DNA of 64,000 bases from Agromyces salentinus (GTDB taxonomy: Bacteria > Actinomycetota > Actinomycetes > Actinomycetales > Microbacteriaceae): the NCBI RefSeq assembly GCF_009749395.1, contig NZ_WBIR01000012.1:1-64000 (forward strand). The letters run 5' to 3'. Position 1 is the first letter of the stretch. The number at the start of each line of letters is the position of its first letter. The notes beneath the pieces were generated by a model. It was not told where the DNA came from. It saw only the letters and a program-made list of their open reading frames with translations, and made no database searches. This document shows, one piece after another, positions 51,984-59,319 of the stretch. The position numbers and the translations under genes are program-made.

Positions 51984-54881
51984 GTGACAGCACAGACGCA
52001 AGAACCGAGGACATCGCGCCGTCGAGCGCCCATCGCCCTGACGATCGGGGTGTTGGCAGTGCTCGTGATCGCGTTCTTCGTGTTCGTCGGGCTCTACGCA
52101 GACGTGCTCTGGTACGACCAGCTGGGCTTCCTCGAGGTGCTCACCACGCAGTGGGTGGCCCGATCGGTCCTGTTCGTCATCGGCTTCGTCGCCATGGCGC
52201 TGCCGGTCTGGGCCTCGATCCAGATCGCGTACCGCACGCGACCGGTCTACGCGAAGCTCAACTCGCAGCTCGACCGCTACCAGGAGGTCTTCGAGCCCCT
52301 GCGACGGCTCGCGATGTACGGCATCCCCGTGGTGCTCGGCATCTTCGCCGGCGTCTCGACGTCGAGCCGCTGGGACCTGACGCTCACGTGGTTGAACCGC
52401 ACCCCGTTCGGCTCGACCGACCCGCAGTTCGGCTTCGACCTCGGCTTCTACGTGTTCGAGCTGCCCTTCTACCGGTCGATCATCGGCTTCGCGTCGGCGG
52501 TCGTGCTCCTCTCGCTGCTGCTCGTGGCCGCGACCAATTACCTCTACGGCGCGATCCGCGTCAGCGGCCGCGAGGTCGTCATCTCCAAGTCGGCTCGCGT
52601 GCAGATCGCGATCACGGCCGGCCTCTACCTGCTGCTGCAGGGCGTCAGCATCTGGTTCGACCAGTACGCCACGGTCAGCGAGACCGGCTCGCTCATCACG
52701 GGTGCGGCCTACACCGACGTGAACGCGGTGATCCCCGGCCGCCAGATCCTCGCGGTCGCGGCGATCGGCGTCGCCGTGCTGTTCGTGGTGACGGCGATCA
52801 TCGGCCGGTGGCGACTGCCGCTCGTCGGCGTGGCCCTCCTCGTGGTCTCGAGCCTGCTCATCGGCACGCTCTACCCGTGGGTCGTGCAGCGCTTCCAGGT
52901 CGACCCGAGCCCCCGAACCCTCGAGGCCCCGTTCATCCAACGCAATATCGACCTCACGCGAGACGCGTACGGCGTGGCCGACATCGAGGAGATCCCGTTC
53001 GAGGCGAAGACCAACGCCGAGCCGGGTGCGCTCCGCTCCGACGCCGAGACGACCGCGAACATCCGCCTCATGGACCCGCTCGTCATCAGTCCCGCGTTCC
53101 AGCAGCTCGAGCAGTTCCGGCAGTACTACCAGTTCCCCGATCGCCTCGACGTCGACCGCTACCAGATCGACGGACAGACCCAGGACACCGTCGTCGCCGT
53201 GCGCGACCTCAAGCTCTCGGGCCTCGGCGACGCCGAGACCTGGTACAACTCGCACATCGTCTACACCCACGGGTACGGCCTCGTGGCCGCGGCCGGAAAC
53301 CAGCGCTCAGCCGGCGGACAGCCCTTGTTCGTGCAGTCGGGAATCCCGTCCTCCGGTGACCTCGGCGAGTTCGAGCCGCGCGTCTACTTCGGCGAGAACT
53401 CGCCCGACTACTCGATCGTGGGCGCACCGGAGGGCACCAAGCCCGTCGAGCTCGACTACCCCGCGGGCGGCGACAACGACGAGCAGACCCAGACGACGTT
53501 CGAGGGCGACGGCGGGCCGAAGCTCGACAACGTCTTCACGAAGCTGGCCTACGCGCTGAAGTTCCAGTCGGAGCAGATCTTCCTCTCCGACGCCGTGAAC
53601 ACGACGTCGCAGATCCTCTACGACCGCGACCCGATCGAGCGCGTCCGGAAGGTCGCACCGTACCTGACGCCCGACTCGGACGCCTATCCGTCGGTCGTCG
53701 ACGGCAAGCTCGTCTGGATCGTCGACGCCTACACGCTGACCGACCAGTACCCGTACTCCAACAAGGTGAGCATGAGCGAGGCGATCGCCGACAGCGAGAG
53801 CCTGCCGACGACGCTGCCGTTCGACGAGGTCAACTACATCCGCAACTCCGTCAAGGCGACGGTCGACGCGTACGACGGCTCGGTCACGCTCTACGCGTGG
53901 GACACCGAGGACCCCATCCTGAAGACCTGGCAGAAGGTCTTCCCGTCGACGATCGAGCCGCTGAGCAAGATGTCGGGCGAGCTGATGAGCCACGTCCGGT
54001 ACCCGGCCGACCTCTTCAAGATGCAGCGCGCGGTGCTCGGGCGCTATCACGTGACCGACGCGAGTGCGTTCTACTCGCGGGAGGATGCGTGGACGACGCC
54101 CAAGGAGCCCACGGAGCCGGCGAACACCACGCTCCTGCAGCCGCCCTACTACCTGACCATGCAGATGCCCGGCCAGGACGTGCCGTCGTACTCGCTCTAC
54201 TCGACGTTCATCCCCGAGGCGAGCGGTGACCAGAGCCGCAACGTGCTGCGCGGTTACCTCGCGGTCGACGCCGACGCCGGCAACACCGACGGCGAACGCG
54301 CTGACGGCTACGGCAAGCTCCGGCTGCTGACCCTGCCCGAGGACGACAACGTGCCCGGTCCCGGTCAGGTCCAGGCCACGTTCAACTCGGACCCGACCGT
54401 GTCGCAGTCGTTGAACCTGCTGAAGCAGGGCCAGTCCGACGTGATCAACGGCAACCTGCTCACGGTTCCCGTCGGCGGTGGCCTGCTGTACGTGCAGCCG
54501 GTCTACGTCAAGTCCACGGGCAACACGAGCTACCCGCTGCTGCAGAAGGTGCTCGTGGCATTCGGTGACGAGATCGCCTTCCAGGACACCCTCGACCTCG
54601 CACTCGACGTGCTCTTCGGCGGGGACTCCGGAGCGGATGCCGGCGACCAGGCGGTCGATCCGAATGCGACGCCCGAGACGCCCGCCGAGGGCGAAGGCGA
54701 AGGCGACGAATCGACCACGCCGCCGAGCGATGAGGTGCAGTCTCTGCTGAACCAGGCGCAGGCGCAGATCAAGGCGAAGCAGGCCGCGCTCTCCGAGGGC
54801 GACTGGGTGGCCTATGGCGCAGCGGACGCGCAGCTCGCCGAGATCATCGCGAAGCTGCTCCAGGTCACTGCGGGCGAATAG
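51984..54881 (+). CDS. UPF0182 large membrane protein (Rv3193c type)
   Basis: 965 aa. Seven transmembrane helices in the first 320 residues, then a very large extracytoplasmic domain (about 330-880; YYQFPDRLDVDRYQIDG, PSYSLYSTFIPEASGDQS) and an acidic, Gln/Ala-rich C-tail. Conserved in actinobacteria and some other phyla; function not established. GTG 51984 (VTAQTQEP) follows AGAGG; an extension to 51918 is possible but lacks a ribosome binding site. Followed by a strong bidirectional terminator. Confidence 0.92.
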   Translation: MTAQTQEPRTSRRRAPIALTIGVLAVLVIAFFVFVGLYADVLWYDQLGFLEVLTTQWVARSVLFVIGFVAMALPVWASIQIAYRTRPVYAKLNSQLDRYQEVFEPLRRLAMYGIPVVLGIFAGVSTSSRWDLTLTWLNRTPFGSTDPQFGFDLGFYVFELPFYRSIIGFASAVVLLSLLLVAATNYLYGAIRVSGREVVISKSARVQIAITAGLYLLLQGVSIWFDQYATVSETGSLITGAAYTDVNAVIPGRQILAVAAIGVAVLFVVTAIIGRWRLPLVGVALLVVSSLLIGTLYPWVVQRFQVDPSPRTLEAPFIQRNIDLTRDAYGVADIEEIPFEAKTNAEPGALRSDAETTANIRLMDPLVISPAFQQLEQFRQYYQFPDRLDVDRYQIDGQTQDTVVAVRDLKLSGLGDAETWYNSHIVYTHGYGLVAAAGNQRSAGGQPLFVQSGIPSSGDLGEFEPRVYFGENSPDYSIVGAPEGTKPVELDYPAGGDNDEQTQTTFEGDGGPKLDNVFTKLAYALKFQSEQIFLSDAVNTTSQILYDRDPIERVRKVAPYLTPDSDAYPSVVDGKLVWIVDAYTLTDQYPYSNKVSMSEAIADSESLPTTLPFDEVNYIRNSVKATVDAYDGSVTLYAWDTEDPILKTWQKVFPSTIEPLSKMSGELMSHVRYPADLFKMQRAVLGRYHVTDASAFYSREDAWTTPKEPTEPANTTLLQPPYYLTMQMPGQDVPSYSLYSTFIPEASGDQSRNVLRGYLAVDADAGNTDGERADGYGKLRLLTLPEDDNVPGPGQVQATFNSDPTVSQSLNLLKQGQSDVINGNLLTVPVGGGLLYVQPVYVKSTGNTSYPLLQKVLVAFGDEIAFQDTLDLALDVLFGGDSGADAGDQAVDPNATPETPAEGEGEGDESTTPPSDEVQSLLNQAQAQIKAKQAALSEGDWVAYGAADAQLAEIIAKLLQVTAGE

Positions 54882-54900
54882 CTGCGCTCCGACAGACACC

Positions 54901-54930
54901 GATGGCCGGCAGGGAGACCTGCCGGCCATC
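54901..54930. terminator. Bidirectional terminator between the UPF0182 and chitinase genes
   Basis: Perfect 13-bp stem GATGGCCGGCAGG / CCTGCCGGCCATC with loop GAGA, between convergent stops. Confidence 0.85.
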
Positions 54931-54948
54931 GACGCGTGCGGGGAGGTG

Positions 54949-56340
54949 TCAGCCGAGCGGACCCTCCGGAGCCGAGCGGAGCGCGTCACCGAGGGAGTTC
55001 CCGAGCTCGTTGCGGTAGTCGCCCGACAGATCCCACCACATCGCGCCGCCGTAGCCCTCCTGTGCGAGCCACTGCGCCTTCGCGGTGACCGAGGCCGGGT
55101 CGTCGAGGCTCCACCAGTCCCCGGTCGCTGCGTCGTACCGCCACGATGCGCCGACGGCCGGGTCGAAGTAGCCGGTGCCGACCGAACGGATCTCGTAGTA
55201 CGGCTTGGTGCCGATCGACGCCGTGGCGGCCTGCCACGCATCATCGCCGACCGTGACGCCCGTCCAGCCCTGCCCGTAGGCCGCGAGCCCCGCGTTCAGC
55301 TGTTCGGGTGCGGCGCCCGCGTTCAGGTACATCCCCACGGCGCCGTCGAGGCCGAGGCCCCAGTTCTCGGTTCCGTCGGGGTGCAGGTTGCCCTGGTGCC
55401 CGGTCCTGTTCGGAACCCAGCCGCCGTGGAAGTCGTACCCCTGCACGTTGAGGAAGTCGACGGTCGCGAAGAGGCGCGGATCGAGCCATCCGCCCTGTCC
55501 GGCGTTCCAGCCGCCCGCCGGGGCGAACGCGGTGAGCAGGTAGTCCTCATCGACCTCCTCGCCGTACGCATCGAGTTGGGTGCGGAACTCCTCCATGAGG
55601 GCGAGGAAGTTCTCCTTGTCGACGGCGGGGTCGGGGCTCGTGCTCGGCACCTCGCCGCCGGTGACGGGCCACTCCCAGTCGATGTCGATGCCGTCGAAGA
55701 TGCCCGCCGCGACGCCCTTGCCGCCCTGCTTCCCGACGACGGGCAGGTTGCCCTCGAGGTAGAGGTCGATGCAGCTCGCCACGAGCTTCGACCGGCTCTC
55801 CGGGGTCGCGGCGGCGGCGTAGAAGTTGTCGGACCAGGTCCAGCCGCCGAGCGAGATGAGGATCTTCGTGTCGGGGCTCTTCTCCTTGAGCTTGCGCAAC
55901 TGATTGAAGTTGCCCGCGATCCGCTGGTTCTTCGAGTCCTTCTTGCCGTCCACCGAATCGGCGGCGGAGACGAGCCGCAGGTAGTCGTTCTGCGCGTCGC
56001 CCTCGCCCGGGACGTCGGTGATCTCGCAGGTCAGGTTCGACGTGACGTTGCCGAAGGCGTAGTTGATGTGCGTGATGTCCGAGATCGCACCCGTGTTCAG
56101 GAGGTCCTCGACCTGGTAGTCGCGCGTCACGGGGGTGTCGGCCATGAGGTATCCGACCGACCGATAGCCGTTGATCTCCTCAGGGCCGGCCGAGCGGCCG
56201 TGCGCGTGGTGGTCGTGCTTGCCGTGGCCGCCTCCTCGGTGGTCGCCGTGGGCGGCGGCGGGGGAGACGGCGGATGCCGCGACGAGCGCGGTTGCGGCGG
56301 CGGCGATGGCCGCGGCTCTCAGCAGATGGCGTTCAGGCAT
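54949..56340 (-). CDS. Secreted GH18 chitinase
   Basis: 463 aa glycoside hydrolase hydrolysing chitin or related beta-1,4-GlcNAc polymers. Signal peptide at residues 1-30 (AATALVAASAVSPAAA), a His/Gly-rich stretch HGDHRGGGHGKHDHHAHG just after it, then the GH18 barrel: SLGGWTWS at about 150 and the catalytic FDGIDIDWEWP (Glu at about 221). No carbohydrate-binding module. The His-rich N-terminus may bind metal. ATG 56340 has GAGGA 6 bases upstream; ATG 56352 is in frame but weaker. The same region holds a candidate GlcNAc-polymer operon (57.4-63.6 kb), an intriguing but unproven link. Confidence 0.92.
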   Translation of the reverse strand: MPERHLLRAAAIAAAATALVAASAVSPAAAHGDHRGGGHGKHDHHAHGRSAGPEEINGYRSVGYLMADTPVTRDYQVEDLLNTGAISDITHINYAFGNVTSNLTCEITDVPGEGDAQNDYLRLVSAADSVDGKKDSKNQRIAGNFNQLRKLKEKSPDTKILISLGGWTWSDNFYAAAATPESRSKLVASCIDLYLEGNLPVVGKQGGKGVAAGIFDGIDIDWEWPVTGGEVPSTSPDPAVDKENFLALMEEFRTQLDAYGEEVDEDYLLTAFAPAGGWNAGQGGWLDPRLFATVDFLNVQGYDFHGGWVPNRTGHQGNLHPDGTENWGLGLDGAVGMYLNAGAAPEQLNAGLAAYGQGWTGVTVGDDAWQAATASIGTKPYYEIRSVGTGYFDPAVGASWRYDAATGDWWSLDDPASVTAKAQWLAQEGYGGAMWWDLSGDYRNELGNSLGDALRSAPEGPLG

Positions 56341-56548
56341 GGGAATCCTCATCGATGGTGTGGCCCGCACGAGCACGCCGCGCGTGCGGTTCCGGTGAAG
56401 CTACCAACGGAACGACGAGTTCGAAAGGACTCCTAACAAATACTGCGGGAACCGCAAACAATCCAGCGTCGGGGTGGAGGTCGTCGATAGTCGATCCCGT
56501 TGCTCGTGCACATGTTGCAACGCGCTCGAATGCCCGCTCGGGCTCGAT

Positions 56549-56577
56549 TTGTGCGGCCGCGAAGCTCGTGCTAGATT
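56549..56577 (+). promoter_or_regulatory. Promoter of the first initiator tRNA
   Basis: TTGTGC (56549-56554), 17-bp spacer, TAGATT (56572-56577); ends 12 bases before the tRNA. One of the best sigma-70-type promoters in the window. Confidence 0.65.
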
Positions 56578-56589
56578 CATCTCTTGTGC

Positions 56590-56666
56590 CGCGGGGTGGA
56601 GCAGTTCGGTAGCTCGCTGGGCTCATAACCCAGAGGTCGTAGGTTCAAATCCTGCCCCCGCAACCA
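56590..56666 (+). tRNA. Initiator tRNA-Met (CAT), CCA encoded
   Basis: 77-nt cloverleaf. The acceptor strands CGCGGGG/CCCCGCA leave the first pair C-A unpaired, and the anticodon stem has three consecutive G-C pairs (GGG...CCC), both hallmarks of initiator tRNA. Anticodon CAT at 56624-56626. The 3' CCA is encoded at 56664-56666. It is identical over 76 nt to the copy at 57209. Confidence 0.95.
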
Positions 56667-56668
56667 AG

Positions 56669-56706
56669 AAGGCCCGGTCAGAAGAAATTCTGACCGGGCC
56701 TTTTGT
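56669..56706 (+). terminator. tRNA terminator with GAAA tetraloop
   Basis: Perfect 15-bp stem AAGGCCCGGTCAGAA / TTCTGACCGGGCCTT capped by GAAA and followed by TTGTT, immediately after the tRNA CCA. Confidence 0.9.
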
Positions 56707-56738
56707 TCGCCCGTGGGTGGATTCGCCGGACCCGGCCT

Positions 56739-57020
56739 TCACTCGCCGCGACCGGGCATCCTCAGATCGGCGGGATCCACGTCCACATCGCCCGCGTCGT
56801 CCGGTCCACCGGTGCCCGGCACCGCCCGGACGTGGTCGAGGTCGAGGTCGTCGTCGATGCCCTCGGGCAGTGGGTCCGCCTGCTTGGCGGCGGTCTCGGC
56901 CTCGCTGCCCGGGCTCTCGCTCACATCCTTGCGGGTCTGCTCGCGGTCGCTGAGCGGCTCGGGCGTACCGCCTCCGCGCTCGGGGTTCGGTGGTGATGCG
57001 GTCTCGTCTGCTGCAGCCAT
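56739..57020 (-). CDS. Small acidic hydrophilic protein, function unknown
   Basis: 93 aa from MAAADETASPPNPERGG to DPADLRMPGRGE. Rich in Asp, Glu, Pro and Gly; no hydrophobic core, probably disordered, no recognised family. ATG 57020 is 7 nt after TACGGT (57028-57033, minus strand), a leaderless arrangement, with no ribosome binding site. It lies antisense between the two initiator tRNA genes. Base composition and codon use are like the neighbours, so I favour a real gene. Confidence 0.6.
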   Translation of the reverse strand: MAAADETASPPNPERGGGTPEPLSDREQTRKDVSESPGSEAETAAKQADPLPEGIDDDLDLDHVRAVPGTGGPDDAGDVDVDPADLRMPGRGE

Positions 57021-57027
57021 GTCGAGA

Positions 57028-57033
57028 ACCGTA
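57028..57033 (-). promoter_or_regulatory. Leaderless -10 box of the small acidic-protein gene
   Basis: TACGGT on the minus strand, 7 nt from ATG 57020. Confidence 0.45.
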
Positions 57034-57120
57034 GGATCGGGACGCGATCGCGACCACCCCCTTGACGCGTGATGCCCCGGTCTGCGCGGTGAGGTGGTCC
57101 GAACCCGGTCGGGGGACGCG

Positions 57121-57126
57121 TATACT
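57121..57126 (+). promoter_or_regulatory. -10 element of the second initiator tRNA
   Basis: TATACT, a near-consensus -10, lies 82 bases upstream of the tRNA 5' end; the 17-18-bp upstream position has no clear -35. A longer 5' leader than the first copy is implied. Confidence 0.5.
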
Positions 57127-57208
57127 GGAACACGCGCACGGACGTGGTGATCGAGATCGTGAGATCCGGTCGGGATGATCCGGCGAAGGCCCTTCACGGG
57201 GTCAGTGG

Positions 57209-57282
57209 CGCGGGGTGGAGCAGTTCGGTAGCTCGCTGGGCTCATAACCCAGAGGTCGTAGGTTCAAATCCTGCCCCCGCAA
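57209..57282 (+). tRNA. Initiator tRNA-Met (CAT), CCA not encoded
   Basis: Same 74-nt body as the copy at 56590, with the C-A first pair and GGG/CCC anticodon stem. The genome reads CCG after the discriminator A, so the 3' CCA must be added by the CCA enzyme. Confidence 0.95.
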
Positions 57283-57290
57283 CCGAGAGG

Positions 57291-57329
57291 CGAGAGGCCG
57301 GCACCGGAGAGATCCGGGCCGGCCTCTCG
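57291..57329. terminator. Terminator after the second tRNA
   Basis: 12-bp stem CGAGAGGCCGGC / GCCGGCCTCTCG with a 15-nt loop that has its own CCGG/CCGG pairing. It could also terminate the minus-strand operon that ends at 57404. Confidence 0.75.
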
Positions 57330-57403
57330 GTCGTTCGCCCGGCCCGTCAGGTGGCAGGTGCACGGGTGCGCCGTGTGCCGCACCCAGCCCGGCCGGGCCC
57401 GGC

Positions 57404-59182
57404 TCAGGCGGAGCCTCCCGGCGGGTTCGGCATCGCACTGGTCGTGCGGGCGCCGGCGTGCATCGGGAGCAGCATCGCGAACGTCGTGCCCCGACCCTCG
57501 ACACTGGACACCGTCATGGTGCCGTGGTGAGCGGAGACGATCGCCTTCGTGATGCTGAGACCGAGGCCCACGCCCTGGACGGCCTGCCGGATGGCCGTCG
57601 ACGAACGGAAGAACCGCGTGAACAGGCGCTCGACCTCGCCGGCCGGGATGCCCATTCCGGTGTCGGTGACCGCGATCCGGGCGTAGCCGTCCACCATCTC
57701 GAGCGACACCGAGACGGTTCCGTCCGGCTTCGTGAACTTCAGGGCATTCGAGATCAGGTTGTCGCACGCCTGTGCGAGCCGAGTCGCATCCCCCGGGATC
57801 TCCATGGAATCCAGGGCGTTATCGGCCCGGAGCTCGATGCCGCCGCGCGTCGCCGCCGGACGCGCCGACTCGACGGATGCGAGCACCACGTGCACCAGGT
57901 CCACCTCGCGGATGTCGAGCGGGAAGGTGCCCGACTCCACCTGGGCCGTCAGGAGGAGATCCCCCACGAGGGCGAGGAGGCGGTGCGCGTTCCGTTCCGC
58001 GATGGCGAGGTAGGAGAATTGCTCTGCCGTGAGCGGGTGCTGCTCGTCGTCGCGGATCAGCTCGAGATACCCGAGGACCGAGGTCAGCGGAGTCCGAAGC
58101 TCGTGGGAGATCATGCCGACGAACTCGTCCTTCAGGCGATTCACCTCGTGGAGCCCGGTCACGTCCGTGCCGATGAAGATGTACCCGACGTGATCTCCGG
58201 ACTCGTCCAGCCGAGGCGAGGCCGAGAGCTGCACCGGGATGCGTTCGCCGGCCGCGTCGACGAAGGTCCACTCGGAGTTGTCGCCGTATGCCGCACGGGC
58301 GGCCTCGACGAGGTGCATGAAGCTCTCACGATCGGTGATCGGATCGACGCCGGGCATGAAGTTGCGCGCTCGCTCGCGGAGTTCGTCGCCGGCGAGGAAC
58401 TGGGTCAGGTACCGCTGCTCGACGCCGTCCTCGAATGGAACGCCGAGCATTCGATCCGCGCCCGGCCCGGCCGTGAGAATGAGGCCCGTGCGATCCGTGA
58501 CGATCACGGCCTCCGCCTTGACGGCTTGCCAGATGCTGAGATTGAAGGCCTCGGACGCACGGAGCTGCGCCTGGCTCGACTCGAGTTCCGCCCGTCTCGC
58601 CTCAGCGTCGGCGAGCAGCCCCTCCCGCTCAGCCAGCAGCGCTTCGGCGTTCGCCAGCTGCACCCTGCCCAGGTGCGAGAGCTCGTTGATGATGCCGGCC
58701 GCGACGAGGTACACCAGCGGCGCGAAGAAGCCCCGCATGAGTTGGCCGTCGCCGAGGACCTGATGTCCGGTCAGGAAGGGCAGTTGCAGCGCCACGCACA
58801 CGGCGGCTGCCGAGAGCACGATGTGGGATCGCCCCTCCTCCGAGGCGATCCAGACGAAGGGGAGGATGATGAGCGACCCGAAGATGGATGCGAACCCGCC
58901 CGTGCCGAGCCGGAACAGGCCGATCGCGAGGATCGAGAGCACGGGGATGACGATGGCCCACTCGTGGTCGAACCGGCGCCAGGGGAAGGTGAAGGCGAAG
59001 GCTGTGACGGTGACCAGGATCGCGACCCCCGACCATGCCGCCCACTGGACGGTGATGGCGACGCCTGGTACGACGAGTGTCGTCACGACGGCGAGCACGA
59101 GGCCGATGGCCGTCGGCACCTGCTTGAAGCCCGGCGACAGGGAGTCGCTGGAGAGCCGGGCGAGCCATCCGGGCTGCGTCAC
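57404..59182 (-). CDS. Membrane PAS-domain sensor histidine kinase
   Basis: 592 aa. About six transmembrane helices in residues 23-168, a coiled coil (about 172-212), a PAS domain (about 213-345), HisKA with phosphoacceptor H360 in MISHELRTPL, and HATPase_c with N box DNLISNALKF (474-483), G1 DTGMGIP (507-513), G2 GVGLGLS (537-543). Complete kinase. Last gene of the operon; GTG 59182 overlaps the stop of the 46-aa gene in GTGA. It most likely phosphorylates the receiver-PIG-L protein encoded at the operon head, as no other regulator is present. Confidence 0.93.
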   Translation of the reverse strand: MTQPGWLARLSSDSLSPGFKQVPTAIGLVLAVVTTLVVPGVAITVQWAAWSGVAILVTVTAFAFTFPWRRFDHEWAIVIPVLSILAIGLFRLGTGGFASIFGSLIILPFVWIASEEGRSHIVLSAAAVCVALQLPFLTGHQVLGDGQLMRGFFAPLVYLVAAGIINELSHLGRVQLANAEALLAEREGLLADAEARRAELESSQAQLRASEAFNLSIWQAVKAEAVIVTDRTGLILTAGPGADRMLGVPFEDGVEQRYLTQFLAGDELRERARNFMPGVDPITDRESFMHLVEAARAAYGDNSEWTFVDAAGERIPVQLSASPRLDESGDHVGYIFIGTDVTGLHEVNRLKDEFVGMISHELRTPLTSVLGYLELIRDDEQHPLTAEQFSYLAIAERNAHRLLALVGDLLLTAQVESGTFPLDIREVDLVHVVLASVESARPAATRGGIELRADNALDSMEIPGDATRLAQACDNLISNALKFTKPDGTVSVSLEMVDGYARIAVTDTGMGIPAGEVERLFTRFFRSSTAIRQAVQGVGLGLSITKAIVSAHHGTMTVSSVEGRGTTFAMLLPMHAGARTTSAMPNPPGGSA

Positions 59183-59319
59183 AGGAAGAACACCTGCCGG
59201 ACGACGACGAGGGCGACCACGACGACGATCGCGAGCAATGCCTGGGGGATGAGGCGCCGTTCCGAGCGCCGGTTCTCCTCGATCTCGCGTCGCAGGGTCC
59301 GCTCCCCGAGGTCGGTCAT
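59179..59319 (-). CDS. 46-aa single-TM protein, possible synthase partner
   Basis: Residues 1-25 are charged and helical (MTDLGERTLRREIEENRRSE), residues 27-45 form one hydrophobic helix, ending RQVFFL. Both ends overlap neighbours by 4 bases (ATGA with the GT2 gene, GTGA with the kinase gene), so it must be translated. Its place right after a processive GT2 gene is like small membrane subunits PgaD/IcaD next to PgaC/IcaA, although it is shorter (IcaD is about 100 aa) with one helix. Function otherwise unknown. Confidence 0.78.
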   Translation of the reverse strand: MTDLGERTLRREIEENRRSERRLIPQALLAIVVVVALVVVRQVFFL

